A stretch of 64,000 nucleotides of DNA from Streptomyces nigrescens (lineage in GTDB: Bacteria; Actinomycetota; Actinomycetes; Streptomycetales; Streptomycetaceae): NCBI GenBank assembly GCA_024349765.1, contig AP026073.1:7068001-7132000 (forward strand). The letters run 5' to 3'. The notes under the pieces were generated by a model. It saw nothing but the letters and a program-made list of their open reading frames with translations. It did no database searches and was not told the DNA's origin. The number at the start of each line of letters is the position of its first letter. The first letter of the stretch is position 1. Below, in pieces: positions 17,590 to 26,596 of this stretch. Made by a program: the position numbers and the translations under genes.

Positions 17590-18006
17590 GGCCTTATTCT
17601 TCCGCGTCCGGGGGGTTCCAGGCGCGTCAGGAGGAGGCGGCGCGAGATGGAGCCTCGGGTTGGGGAGGTTCGGCACAGCGGGCTGCATTCAGCGATGCTC
17701 GCAACCGACCTTGAATCAGCGGTAACGCGGATGTGGCGCACAGGCAAGCGGGACGCTACGGCGCGGGGCCGGGCGGCGGGCCGCGGCGGCGCCCGGAGCG
17801 GGCGGTACCCGCGGCCACTTTGCCACCGCGCCGTCACTCTGTCACCGCCACCGTGACACATGAGAAATACCCTCAGCCTCAATTAAGCAAGACCTCATGC
17901 AATTCGGCGGAGCGCACCGGATTTCTCGCCCAAGATTTTCCGTGTCGCAGCGAAAGAGCCGCGAAGGGGAAATGTAAAAGAAATTCATCGAGCCGCGGAG
18001 AAATCC
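17590..18006. other. 417-base ppk upstream region with an AT-richer patch
   Basis: Holds the ppk promoter on the minus strand and, farther on, the leader of the small ORF at 18007. Around 17828-17860 a GTCAC-TCT-GTCAC direct repeat is followed by GTGACAC, making both direct and inverted GTCAC units. This is a possible regulator site but not a good PHO box. Bases 17865-18000 are clearly less GC-rich than the surroundings (AATTAAGC, GATTTTCC, GTAAAAGAAATTC), suggesting recently acquired or rapidly changing DNA. No gene seen. Confidence 0.5.
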
Positions 18007-18174
18007 ATGAGCTTCCGCAAGGTCGTCATCGCCGTCCCCGCCCGCCCGGCCGAGCCGGCCCGCCGGGGCGTCCCCGCCCGCCCGGCCCACCACTGCGGCC
18101 ACGGCGACGTCGTCGTCAGCCACCGCGGCGGCGCGCGGACGACCGCCCCCGCCCGCCGGGCGATCGGCGGCTGA
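18007..18174 (+). CDS. Small ORF, 55 residues, unknown
   Basis: Reads MSFRKVVIAVPARP at the start and ARRAIGG at the end, basic and Pro/Ala-rich, with a central HHCGHGD that could bind metal. It is followed 13 bases later by a strong hairpin, and preceded by a purine-rich stretch (gccgcggagaaatcc), so it may be a real transcription unit. A decayed ABC exporter follows at 18349. A small peptide next to an ABC exporter recalls exported-peptide loci, but there is no clear leader motif or modifying enzyme, so this is speculative. It could also be chance coding. Confidence 0.4.
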   Translation: MSFRKVVIAVPARPAEPARRGVPARPAHHCGHGDVVVSHRGGARTTAPARRAIGG

Positions 18175-18186
18175 TGGACCGTCGGT

Positions 18187-18217
18187 GACGGGCCCCGGTG
18201 CTGCGCCGGGGCCCGTC
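18187..18217. terminator. 12-bp hairpin after the small ORF
   Basis: Arms GACGGGCCCCGG (18187-18198) and CCGGGGCCCGTC (18206-18217), 7-nt loop. It lies between the 55-residue ORF and the ABC remnant. It is followed by an unusual A/G-rich stretch (18240-18345) of loosely repeated GGAAAGGCC units. Confidence 0.7.
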
Positions 18218-18348
18218 CCGGATCGCCGCGACCGGGCCGGCGAACGCCGGGAAGAACCTGAGAAAAACCTGAGAAAGGCACCGGAAAGGCCGGGGAAAGG
18301 CCGTGAAAGGCCACCGGAAGGCCGGGAAAAGAGCCGGGAAGAGCGGGA

Positions 18349-19324
18349 ATGACGACGACGTACACGGCGGCGGAGAAAGGCGGACGCGGAAGAGCGGTCC
18401 GGCGTTCGTTCCGCGCTTTCTGGCCGCTGCTCAAAGGAGACCGGCGCTGGCTGGCGGTGATATGCGGCTGCGTGGTGGTCGCCTCCCTCACCGAAACCGC
18501 GGCCATTCCGCTGTTCGGCGAATTAACCGATCACGCCCTGCGGAAGGGCTCCCTGGACGCCTTCTGGGGACCGGCCGGCCAGTGGCTCGCGGTGGCCGTC
18601 TTCGGCGCCCTGATCGGCTACCTCGGCAACTCGCTGGCCGTGTGGGTGGCGGAACGCTTCGTGCTGCGGCTACGGGCCCGGGTCTTCGGGCACGTCCAGC
18701 TGCTGCCGCCGCACTTCTTCCAGCACCACCGGCAGGGCGATCTCGTCGCCCGGCTCACCGGAGACGTCGAGGCCATCGAGCAGATGATCGTCGAGGAATC
18801 CCTCGGCAACATCGTGCTCACCCAGGCGTACCGCCGGGAACGGGCGGAGGAGCGGCGGCTGGCGACCGAGGCCCGCGCGTGGCTGCGCGCCTCGGTGCGC
18901 GGGGCCCGGGTGAGCGAGCTCTACGCCCAGCTCGTCGAGGTGATCGAGACGGTCTGTGTGCTGGCCGTCATCGGGCTCGGCGTCTGGGAGATCTCCGCGG
19001 GCCGGATGACCCTCGGCCAGCTGCTCGTGTTCGCCGCCTTCCTCAGCTGCCTCTACCCGGGTCCTCGTCCTCGACGAGCCGACCGCCGGACTCGACGCGC
19101 TCTCCGCCCGCCGGGTGATCGCACCGCTGCGCCGGCTGATGTCCGGCCGCTCGACCGTGCTGATCACCCACGACCTCCAGCTGGCCCCCGACGCCGACCG
19201 CATCCTGGTGCTCGACCGCGGCCGGCCGGTGGAGTCCGGCCGGCACGCGGAACTGCTCGCCCGCGCCGGGACGTACGCCCACCTGCACCGGTCAACCGCC
19301 GGGCAGCCGGCCCCGGTTGGCTGA
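18349..19324 (+). pseudogene. ABC exporter remnant with two internal deletions and a frameshift
   Basis: The first 155 residues are a normal exporter membrane domain (FWPLLKGDRRWLAVI, FFQHHRQGDLVARLTGDVEAIEQ, IVEESLGNIVLT). At about 18820 the protein jumps in frame straight to QAYRRERAEERR, skipping roughly two helices (some 80 residues). It continues to FAAFLSCLYP near 19057. There the frame shifts and the text resumes at RVLVLDEPTAGLD, the Walker B region, then ITHDLQLAPDADRILVLDRG to the stop at 19324. Walker A, Q-loop and signature are gone (some 200 residues), so it cannot hydrolyse ATP. A rare TTA (bldA) codon is at 18523. About 976 bases remain of an expected 1750. Confidence 0.88.
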
Positions 19325-19326
19325 GG

Positions 19327-20268
19327 TCAGGTCTCCGACCGGTACATCAGGTCCGTCTCGTGCGTGACGAACCCCATCCGCTCGTAGACGCTCACCGCCG
19401 CCGCGTTGTCGGCGTCGACGTACAGCATCGCGGTCGGCAGCCCCTGCCCGGCCAGGTGGCGCAGCCCGACCGAGGTGAGCGCCTTGCCCAGGCCGCCGCC
19501 CTGCGCGCCCGGCCGGACGCCGAGGACGTAGACCTCCCCCAGGCCCTCCTCGGCGTGCACCTTCGTCCAGTGGAAGCCGACCAGCCGCCCGCCCTGCTCG
19601 GCCAGGAAGAAGCCCTTGGGGTCGAACCACGCCTCGGCCTTGCGGTCCTCCAGGTCGCGCTGGGTCAGCGAACCCTGCTCGGGGTGGTGCGCGAAGGCCT
19701 CGGCGTTCACCTCCAGCCAGGCCGCGTCGTCGGTGCCCGGCTGGAAGGTCCGTACGGTCACGCCCTCGGGCAGTACGGGCTCGGGCAGCTCCAGGTCACC
19801 CAGCGAGCGCCGCATCTGCCGCAGCTCGCGGAACATCGTCAGGCCCAGGGTCTGCGCGAGGTGCCGGGCGGCCGGGTGCCCGCCGTGCGCCCAGACCCGC
19901 AGCCGGCGCCCGGACAGCTCCAGCAGCTCGGCGCCCAGCGCCCGGCCGTGCCCGCGGCCGCGGTGCCCGGCGTGCACCACCAGCTCGGCGGCCGGCGCCT
20001 CCACCGGGTCGGTGTCCTCCAGCTGGCCGTAGCCGACCAGCAGCTCCTCGCCCGCCTCCCCGTGCGCGTACACCAGCACATGCGCGACACCCGGGCGCTT
20101 GCCGCCCCGCAGCTGCAGCCGTCCCTGTTCGGACACCGCGGGCTGCCCGTCCGTGCGCGCGGCCCGTTCGATCAGCTCCAGGACGGCCGCGGCCGTTTCC
20201 GGCGCGACCTCGTCGACCACCTGGATCCTGCGGCCGGTCCGGCCCATCTCCTGTGCAGCGTCAGTCAT
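19327..20268 (-). CDS. mshD: MshD, mycothiol synthase
   Basis: 313 aa with two tandem GNAT acetyltransferase domains, the MshD plan. Domain 1 has ELVVHAGHRGRGHGRALGAELL; domain 2 has VYVLGVRPGAQGGGLGKALTSVGLRHL, the catalytic acetyl-CoA loop. The MshD segments WLEVNAEAFAHHPEQGSLT and WFDPKGFFLAEQGGRLVGFHWTK are clear. It acetylates Cys-GlcN-inositol with acetyl-CoA to finish mycothiol, in the cytoplasm. ATG 20268. Its stop lies three bases past the end of the ABC remnant on the other strand, so the remnant is pressed against it. Confidence 0.95.
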   Translation of the reverse strand: MTDAAQEMGRTGRRIQVVDEVAPETAAAVLELIERAARTDGQPAVSEQGRLQLRGGKRPGVAHVLVYAHGEAGEELLVGYGQLEDTDPVEAPAAELVVHAGHRGRGHGRALGAELLELSGRRLRVWAHGGHPAARHLAQTLGLTMFRELRQMRRSLGDLELPEPVLPEGVTVRTFQPGTDDAAWLEVNAEAFAHHPEQGSLTQRDLEDRKAEAWFDPKGFFLAEQGGRLVGFHWTKVHAEEGLGEVYVLGVRPGAQGGGLGKALTSVGLRHLAGQGLPTAMLYVDADNAAAVSVYERMGFVTHETDLMYRSET

Positions 20269-20466
20269 GTGTGCAGCGTACGACCCTGCCGGGGTGTCGC
20301 ACCGGCATCAGGGCGCCGCCGTACGGTTCTGCCCGGCGGGCCACGCCGGTGCCGCCCGCCGGTCCGCCGCTCACCGGCAACCGTCCCGTAACCCGGCACC
20401 CCCTGTTGCGCTACGCGCGTCAACAATAAGCTGCGGTCCGCTCAGGACCATCCAGGAGGGGAACCC

Positions 20467-22293
20467 ATGCCAGCGACACCGCAACGGCGCCGCGCCATCA
20501 GCAGATTGAGGACCGGTTCGGCCGCACTGGCCGCCGCCGTCGGGATCGGCGTCACCGTCGCCGCCCTGCCGGCCGGGGCCGACACCGTGCACCCTGACCG
20601 GACCGGTCACCCCGGCCGCACCGTCGACGTCCAGCTGCTCTCCTTCAACGACTTCCACGGCAACCTCGAACCGCCGCAGGGCTCCTCCGGCACGGTCGAG
20701 GAACTGCAGGCCGACGGCACCAAGAAGAGCGTGCCGGCCGGCGGGGTCGAGTACCTGGCCCAGTCCCTGCGCACGGCCCGCAAGGGCCACCCCTACTCGG
20801 TCACCGCGGCGGCGGGCGACCTGGTCGGCGCCAGCCCGCTGCTGTCCGGGCTGTTCCACGACGAGCCGACCATCGAGGCCATGAACAAGCTGGGCCTGGA
20901 CGTCACCTCCGTCGGCAACCACGAATTCGACGAGGGCCGCGCGGAGTTGACCCGGCTGCAGAACGGCGGCTGCCACCCCAAGGACGGCTGCTACGAGGAC
21001 GGCAAGAAGTTCGCCGGCGCGGACTTCCCGTACCTGACCGCCAACGTCACCGACGAGAAGACCGGCAAGCCGCTGCTCAAGCCGTACACCGTGTGGCGGC
21101 ACAAGGGCGTGAAGATCGGCTTCATCGGCGTGACCCTCGAAGGCACCCCGGACATCGTCAGCGCCAACGGCATCAAGGGCCTGAAGTTCCACGACGAGGT
21201 CGAGACGATCGACAAGTACGCCAAGGTCCTCGACAAGCAGGGCGTCAAGGCGATCGTGGCCCTCATCCACGAAGGCGGCCTGCCCGCCTCCACCTCCTAC
21301 AACTACAACTGCGACAGCCCCGGCCCCGGCGACGGCATCTCCGGCCCGATCACCGAGATCGCCAAGCACGTCACGTCCAAGGTCGACGCGCTGGTCACCG
21401 GCCACACCCACCAGGCGTACGCCTGCACCATCCCCGACCCGTCGGGCCGGCCGCGCACCGTCACCTCCGCCGCGTCCTACGGCAAGCTCTACACCGACAC
21501 CGAGCTGACCTACGACCGGCGCACCCACGACATCGTCCGCACCAGCGTCAAGGCGCCCGGTGCGGTCAACCACGTGGTCGACCGCACCCAGCCCAAGGCC
21601 GCGGACATGACGTCCCTGATCGGCCGCTGGAACAAGCTGGCCGCGCCGGTCGCGGCCCGCCCGGTCGGCCACATCGCCGCCGACATCGCCGGCCGCGGCG
21701 CGAACGCCCCCGAGTCCCCGCTCGGCGACGTCATCGCCGACGCCCAGCTCGAAGCGACCAAGGCCGCCGACAAGGGCGGCGCCCAGCTCGCCCTGATGAA
21801 CCCCGGCGGCATCCGCTCCGACCTCGCCTACCAGGCGTCCGGCTCCGAGGGCGACGGCGTCGTCACCTACGGCGAGGCGTTCACGGTCCAGCCGTTCACC
21901 AACATGATGAACGTCGTCGACCTCACCGGCGCCCAGCTGCTGACCGCCCTCCAGCAGCAGGTCAGCGGCCCCAACGAGGCGTCCCCCAAGATCCTCCAGG
22001 TCTCCACGGGTCTCACCTACACCCTCGACATGACCAAGAAGGGCGCCGACCGCGTCGTCAAGGACTCCGTCGAACTGAACGGCGCCGCGCTCGACCCCGC
22101 CAAGACCTACCGCGTCGCGATGAACGAGTTCCTCGCCGGCGGCGGTGACGGCTTCGCCGCCTTCAAGGACGCCAAGAACAAGTACGTCGGCCCGTCCGAC
22201 CTGGACGCCTTCACGGCGTACCTGACGGCGCACTCCTCGGCGTCTTCGCCGCTTTCGCCGCCTGCGGCGTCTCGCATTCACGTGGTGAAGTAA
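20467..22293 (+). CDS. Secreted bifunctional metallophosphatase/5'-nucleotidase
   Basis: 608 aa. Signal peptide of about 39 residues with an Arg-rich n-region (QRRRAISRLR). Two-domain UshA-like enzyme: metallophosphatase motifs NDFHGN (62-66), GNHEFDEG (about 155) and VTGHTHQAY (about 310), then the C-terminal 5'-nucleotidase domain (MNPGGIRSDL, FTVQPFTNMMNVVDLTG, NEFLAGGGDGFAAF). It removes phosphate from extracellular nucleotides to feed uptake. This is the SCO4152-type enzyme, which I recall as part of the Pho regulon, though I see no clear PHO box in 20269-20466. Start ATG 20467 has AGGAGG eight bases ahead. Its stop abuts repeat copy B. Confidence 0.93.
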   Translation: MPATPQRRRAISRLRTGSAALAAAVGIGVTVAALPAGADTVHPDRTGHPGRTVDVQLLSFNDFHGNLEPPQGSSGTVEELQADGTKKSVPAGGVEYLAQSLRTARKGHPYSVTAAAGDLVGASPLLSGLFHDEPTIEAMNKLGLDVTSVGNHEFDEGRAELTRLQNGGCHPKDGCYEDGKKFAGADFPYLTANVTDEKTGKPLLKPYTVWRHKGVKIGFIGVTLEGTPDIVSANGIKGLKFHDEVETIDKYAKVLDKQGVKAIVALIHEGGLPASTSYNYNCDSPGPGDGISGPITEIAKHVTSKVDALVTGHTHQAYACTIPDPSGRPRTVTSAASYGKLYTDTELTYDRRTHDIVRTSVKAPGAVNHVVDRTQPKAADMTSLIGRWNKLAAPVAARPVGHIAADIAGRGANAPESPLGDVIADAQLEATKAADKGGAQLALMNPGGIRSDLAYQASGSEGDGVVTYGEAFTVQPFTNMMNVVDLTGAQLLTALQQQVSGPNEASPKILQVSTGLTYTLDMTKKGADRVVKDSVELNGAALDPAKTYRVAMNEFLAGGGDGFAAFKDAKNKYVGPSDLDAFTAYLTAHSSASSPLSPPAASRIHVVK

Positions 22294-22295
22294 CG

Positions 22296-22673
22296 CCCAC
22301 GTAGTTGTCTGCGGCGCCGCGGTTGTTGCTCGCCGTTGCGCCTGCGGCGGGCCAGGTTGTTGTTGGGTGCGGTGACGGGCCTCCGGGGCCGGTTGTGTGG
22401 ACTGCTGACGCTTTACGTCCACACAACCGGCCCCTCCGGCCCGTCCCCTCCCGTGAGAGGGGAAGTTAAGGACGGTGGGGGTGCAGGTAATGCCCACGAG
22501 CCCGCAGGCAACAGACCAGGCCCGCCCCCAACCAGCTCAGCAACTCCCACTCACGGGAGGGGCTGGACCGGAGGACGAAGTCTGGAGGGCCGGCACCGCA
22601 CCCGACACACAAACGCCCGCCACCAGGCGCAACGGCGAACAAGCCCCGCGGCGGGACAGACGGGTACGTGGGG
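22296..22673. repeat. Composite palindromic repeat element, copy B
   Basis: About 378 bases filling the whole gap between two convergent stop codons (22293 and 22674). On the minus strand it reads closely along copy A, including the outer CACGTACCC-GTCCCGCCG block, the CGCCGTTGCGCC block, and the CCTCCCGTGAG block. The core perfect hairpin has arms at 22385-22402 and 22417-22434 with the same 14-nt loop as copy A. Left and right halves are themselves inverted versions of each other, so the window holds four half-units. It may also act as a bidirectional terminator here. Confidence 0.85.
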
Positions 22674-23534
22674 TCAAGAGAAATCGGCCACGTGGTCCCG
22701 CGCCCACTGGGCGAACGTGCGCGCGGGGTGGCCCGTGATCCGTTCGACCGCGTCGGAGAGTGGGAAGGCCGGGGCGTCGACCGTGTTGCCGAACCACCGG
22801 ACCAGCTCCAGGGCCGCCTCCTTCGGCAGGTGGGGGCCGGACATCGCCTCGGCGGCGGCCTCCTCGGTGATCTGCTCGACCCGGGTCTCGCGGCCGATCG
22901 CCCGGCCGATCTCGGCGACCTGGTCGGCGACGGTCAGCGACTCGGGGCCGGTGACGAGGTAGACCTGGCCGGTGTGGGTGCCGGTGCGGTCCAGGAGGGC
23001 GACGGCGGCGACGTCCGCGAGGTCCGCCTCGTGGACCGGGACGCCCTGGGCGCCCGGGTGGGCGTCGCGGACCACTCCGGTGTCGCGGATCGCCGGACCC
23101 CAGGCCAGTGCGTTGGTGGCGTAGTTGCCGCCGCGGACGAAGGTCCACTCCAGGCCGGAGGCGCGCACCGCGCGCTCCAAAGTGGCGTGCATCCGGGAGA
23201 TGAAGTTGTTCTCGTCGGCGGGGGTGTCGGTCACCCCCATCGAGGAGTTGAGGACGATCCGGCGGACGCCGGCCTTGGCCGCGGCCTCGGCCAGGGCGAC
23301 CGCGGCCCGTTCGCCGCCGGCCGCCAGGTTGAGGAAGAGGGCGTCGGCACCGGCGAGGAGGGGCACGAAGTCGGCGGCGTCGCCGGTGAGATCGGCGCGT
23401 ACCACCTCCGCCCCGGCGGGCAGTTGGGCGCGCGCCGGGTCGCGGGTCAGGGCGCGTACGGCGACGCCGTCCGCGAGGAGCCGGTCGACGAGGCTGCGGC
23501 CGATGTTGCCGGTTGCTCCGGTTACCACGATCAT
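22674..23534 (-). CDS. NmrA-family NAD(P)-binding protein
   Basis: 286 aa Rossmann protein of the atypical SDR/NmrA group. The dinucleotide motif is VTGATGNIGRSLVDRLL at residues 4-20; the RxxRDP cofactor segment is VRALTRDPARAQL; no classical YxxxK pair is evident where expected (LNSSMGVTD). Such proteins act as redox sensors or as quinone/azo reductases. ATG 23534. It is divergent from a DUF2993 gene with a 189-base spacer carrying a TACC-TAC-GGTA palindrome. Stop touches repeat copy B. Confidence 0.85.
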   Translation of the reverse strand: MIVVTGATGNIGRSLVDRLLADGVAVRALTRDPARAQLPAGAEVVRADLTGDAADFVPLLAGADALFLNLAAGGERAAVALAEAAAKAGVRRIVLNSSMGVTDTPADENNFISRMHATLERAVRASGLEWTFVRGGNYATNALAWGPAIRDTGVVRDAHPGAQGVPVHEADLADVAAVALLDRTGTHTGQVYLVTGPESLTVADQVAEIGRAIGRETRVEQITEEAAAEAMSGPHLPKEAALELVRWFGNTVDAPAFPLSDAVERITGHPARTFAQWARDHVADFS

Positions 23535-23671
23535 GGGGCCACCTTCGGGAGGAACGGTAGGGGCGCGGAGGCGCGGGAAGCGCCGGACGAGCGCTGACGG
23601 TAATTCAGCAACCGTCGGGGACGCGAAAAGATTTCCTCAAGAGCGTCACGACAAGCTTCGCGTTTCCGACA

Positions 23672-23682
23672 TACCTACGGTA
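23672..23682. promoter_or_regulatory. Palindrome in the NmrA-like/DUF2993 divergent spacer
   Basis: TACC-TAC-GGTA lies inside a less GC-rich run, about 140 bases from the NmrA-like start and 42 bases before the DUF2993 start. It resembles the CTTACCGTAGGTA-type sites of HxlR regulators when read on the minus strand, but no HxlR gene is adjacent. Candidate operator only. Confidence 0.35.
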
Positions 23683-23723
23683 AGACTTGCGTTCGAGGGA
23701 CCCGATCGTGGTGGGATGTGCGG

Positions 23724-25109
23724 ATGCGAACCCCCACACGCATATCTTCACCCTCGCCCGAGCCCGCCGCCTCGTACCGCCCCCACACCCCCGTCACGAG
23801 CGGCGCCGAGGGCGACCCCTCCGGCGACACCAGAAGGCTCTCCCCGGTCAACCCGTACGCCGATCTGGCCGCCCTCGCCGACCCCGAGCCGGACCCCGCC
23901 GCGGAGACCGGACCGGAGGACGACTTCTCCGCGTACGCCGGAACCACGCGCCGCCGCAGCTACCTCAACGAGCGTGACGACAGCGACGATCCGCTGGGGC
24001 TCGGGCTGCGCTCCGACGAGGACGAGGCCTGGTCGCCGCCCAACCACCGCCGGACCAAGCGCGGGATCAGCCGCTTCGCCGCGGTCCCGATCACCGTGAA
24101 GCTGCTGGTCGCGGTGCTGGTGTGCACCGCCTTCCTCACCCTCTTCGACCGGTTCGCGGTGCTGTACGCGCAGAACAAGACCGCGGAGAAGCTCAAGTCC
24201 GCGCTGCATCTGAACGCCACGCCCGAAGTCGACATCCAGGGCTTCCCGTTCCTCACCCAGGTCCTGGACAAGCGGGTCGACCAGGTGAAGGTCACCATCC
24301 CCGACCTGGCCGCCGACCGGGTCTCGCTGGCGAAGTTCGAGGCGACCGCGCGCGACGTCCGCCTGGACGGCGATCTGCCCAGTTCCATCAAGGGCGCCAC
24401 GATCGGCTCCATGCACGGCGACGTGCTGCTGGCCTTCGACGACATGAACCGCGAACTCGGCTCCTCCCAGGTGAAGTTCAGCGGCATGGGACACGATTCG
24501 GTGCGCGCGGTGGGCCAGTTGCCGATCGCCGGGCAGGAGCTCCGTGTCCGGGCCGAGGCGCGCATCCGGCGGGCCGGCGACCGGGGGGTCTCCACCGACA
24601 TCAGCCGGATGCGGCTGGACATCGGCGACGTCGCCGTCTACCGGCCGGGCACCGGCAAGGAGGAGGGCCTGCGGCTGACCCGCAAGGCCGCCGCCGAGCT
24701 CAGCCAACAGGCCGCCAAGGTCAAGGCGATGCTGAGCATCCCGGCGATCGCCGAGCGGATCGGCATCCCGAAGAAGTACCTCGACGAGGCGATGCGCAGC
24801 GACGACAAGCTGCACCGGCTGACCGGGTCGCCGCGCTTCGTCCACGAGCTGATGAAGGTCAACCTCGTCGACGTGGTGATGGACCACCCCTGGCTGCTGC
24901 AGAAGGTCGGCATCGACCCGAAGGTCCTCGGGGCGCTGAGCGGCCTGACCAAGCCGCAGCTCGCGGACCGGCTGTCGCTCTCCTTCCAGCTCCCCAAGAC
25001 CCCCGGTGACGTCCGGCTGCGCAACATCTCCGTCGAACGGGACGGCATCCGGGCCGAACTGTCGGGGACCAACCTGCCGTTCGGGGACGCGGCAGGGAAG
25101 AAGAAGTGA
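23724..25109 (+). CDS. DUF2993 (LmeA-like) membrane-anchored protein
   Basis: 461 aa. The first 110 residues are acidic, Pro-rich and probably disordered. One transmembrane segment (VKLLVAVLVCTAFLTLFDRFAV, about 118-140) is followed by the extracytoplasmic DUF2993 domain beginning NKTAEKLKSALHLNATPEVDIQGFPFLTQ. The same EVDIQGFPFLTQ signature occurs in a second gene at 40184. Mycobacterial LmeA, of this family, is a mannosyltransferase-maintenance lipid-binding protein in the envelope, so an envelope role is likely. ATG 23724 used; GTG 23718 is in frame. Convergent with the histidine kinase. Confidence 0.85.
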   Translation: MRTPTRISSPSPEPAASYRPHTPVTSGAEGDPSGDTRRLSPVNPYADLAALADPEPDPAAETGPEDDFSAYAGTTRRRSYLNERDDSDDPLGLGLRSDEDEAWSPPNHRRTKRGISRFAAVPITVKLLVAVLVCTAFLTLFDRFAVLYAQNKTAEKLKSALHLNATPEVDIQGFPFLTQVLDKRVDQVKVTIPDLAADRVSLAKFEATARDVRLDGDLPSSIKGATIGSMHGDVLLAFDDMNRELGSSQVKFSGMGHDSVRAVGQLPIAGQELRVRAEARIRRAGDRGVSTDISRMRLDIGDVAVYRPGTGKEEGLRLTRKAAAELSQQAAKVKAMLSIPAIAERIGIPKKYLDEAMRSDDKLHRLTGSPRFVHELMKVNLVDVVMDHPWLLQKVGIDPKVLGALSGLTKPQLADRLSLSFQLPKTPGDVRLRNISVERDGIRAELSGTNLPFGDAAGKKK

Positions 25110-25117
25110 CGTAGGGC

Positions 25118-25141
25118 GCGGCGGGCTGCTCAGCCCGCCGC
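25118..25141. terminator. Hairpin overlapping the kinase stop codon
   Basis: Arms GCGGCGGGCT (25118-25127) and AGCCCGCCGC (25132-25141), loop gctc. The stop codon of the minus-strand histidine kinase (25130-25132) lies inside it. Bidirectional terminator for the convergent DUF2993 gene and the two-component operon. Confidence 0.65.
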
Positions 25142-26596
25142 GGGCGGCTCCGGCGAGCCGGGCGGCGGGGTGGGCCTGCCCGGTGGCGGGGTCGGTGCGC
25201 CCGGCAGGGTGAGCACCGCCTCGGTGCCGCCGAGGTCGGCCGAGCGCAGTCGTACCGCGCCGCCCGCCTGCTCCGCCGTACGGGCCACGATCGACAGGCC
25301 CAGCCCGCTGCCGGGCAGGCTGCGGGCGGACGGCGAGCGCCAGAACCGCTCGAAGACGTGCGGCAGTTCGTCCTGCGGGATGCCCGGGCCGTGGTCGCGC
25401 ACGGTCAGCGCCCCGCCGGCCAGCCGGACCTCGACCGTGCCGCCCGGCGGGCTGAACTTCACCGCGTTGTCGAGCAGGTTGACCACCGCCCGCTCCAGCG
25501 CGGCCGGCTCGGCCCGCACGTACCAGGGCGCGATATCCGCGGCGAGGGTGAGCGACGGGCCGCGCAGCCGGGCCCGCTCCAGCGCCGAGCCGACGATCTC
25601 GTGCAACGCCACGACCTCGACCGCGCTCTGCCCCGGCTCGGGCGGCCGGGACAGCTCCTGCAGATCGCCGATCAGCGCCGCCAGCTCGCCCATCTGCGCC
25701 TTCACCGACGCCAGCAGGGCCGCCTTGTCGGCGGGCGGGATCGGGCGGCCGGACTGCTCGCTGCGCACCAGCAGGTCGATGTTGGTACGGAGCGAGGTCA
25801 GCGGGGTGCGCAGCTCGTGGCCGGCGTCCGCGATCAGCTGCTGCTGGAGGTCGCGGGAGGCGGCCAGCGCCGCGGTCATCGCGTTGAACGAGCGGGACAG
25901 CCGGGCGATCTCGTCGTCGCCGTCCGCCGGGATGCGGATGGCCAGGTCCTGCGTACGGGCGACGTGCTCGACGGCGTCGGTGAGCCGGTCGACGGGCTTC
26001 AGGCCGGCCCGGGCCACCCACAGCCCGGCGGTCGCCGCGCCCAGCACGCCCACTCCGGCGACCACCAGCAGTACCAGCGCGAGCTGGTTGAGCGGGTCGG
26101 TGACCTGCTTCATCGGCATCGCGACGGAGATCGCCAGCCGGTTGCCCGCCGCGTCGGTGAGCGGCCCCTCGAAGGGCTTGGTCGACACCCGCATCTCGGC
26201 CCCGTCCTGGGCCCGGGTGGTGTGCTCCGACTGCGTCAGCCGCCCCGCGGCCACCGCGGTGTCCGCGCGCTGCGGCGGGATCGGCGACTTGTCCGGCGAG
26301 GTGCAGACGTAGCCGCCGGCCGACACCAGCTGGATGGTGTACGGGGTGGGCTGGAAGTGCACTCCGTCCGGACTGTTGCAGTAGGCGGTGAGCGCCCGGA
26401 CGTAGCCGGCGTCCACCTCGACGCTGCTGAGCTGGGTGTCGAGCTGCTCGGTCAGCCGGTCCCGGGTGATCAGCCAGCAGGCGGCGGCCGAGAGGGCCAC
26501 CGCGAAGGCCACCGCCACCGCCGTGAGCATCGCCAGCCGCGAGCGCAGCGGCAGCCGGTGGAACCGGGCCATCGGGCCCGGACGGCCGGTGCTCAT
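25130..26596 (-). CDS. Sensor histidine kinase (OmpR-partner type)
   Basis: 488 aa. Transmembrane segments at about 21-44 and 171-195 flank an extracytoplasmic sensor of some 125 residues. That sensor contains two cysteines (AYCNSPDG and GYVCTSPD), possibly a disulfide. A HAMP domain follows, then HisKA with His260 ([14 protein letters not shown]), and HATPase boxes [18 protein letters not shown] and GSGLGLSIV. The C-terminal 25 residues are Pro/Gly repeats. It phosphorylates the response regulator encoded just upstream, which it overlaps by four bases. I recall this pair as SCO4155/SCO4156. The signal is unknown. Confidence 0.92.
   Translation of the reverse strand: MSTGRPGPMARFHRLPLRSRLAMLTAVAVAFAVALSAAACWLITRDRLTEQLDTQLSSVEVDAGYVRALTAYCNSPDGVHFQPTPYTIQLVSAGGYVCTSPDKSPIPPQRADTAVAAGRLTQSEHTTRAQDGAEMRVSTKPFEGPLTDAAGNRLAISVAMPMKQVTDPLNQLALVLLVVAGVGVLGAATAGLWVARAGLKPVDRLTDAVEHVARTQDLAIRIPADGDDEIARLSRSFNAMTAALAASRDLQQQLIADAGHELRTPLTSLRTNIDLLVRSEQSGRPIPPADKAALLASVKAQMGELAALIGDLQELSRPPEPGQSAVEVVALHEIVGSALERARLRGPSLTLAADIAPWYVRAEPAALERAVVNLLDNAVKFSPPGGTVEVRLAGGALTVRDHGPGIPQDELPHVFERFWRSPSARSLPGSGLGLSIVARTAEQAGGAVRLRSADLGGTEAVLTLPGAPTPPPGRPTPPPGSPEPPAAG

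Noticed and set aside
15268-17856. 862-residue open frame on the plus strand
   Set aside because: It is antisense to ppk1 and the CHAD gene; its text is the Gly/Val/Asp/Arg-rich pattern produced by a GC-rich gene read backward, with no start signal or domain.
17828-17860. PHO box upstream of ppk
   Set aside because: GTCAC-TCT-GTCAC is only a partial match to the 11-nt GTTCACC-type direct repeats and lies about 240 bases from the start; kept as a weak note, not as a PhoP site.
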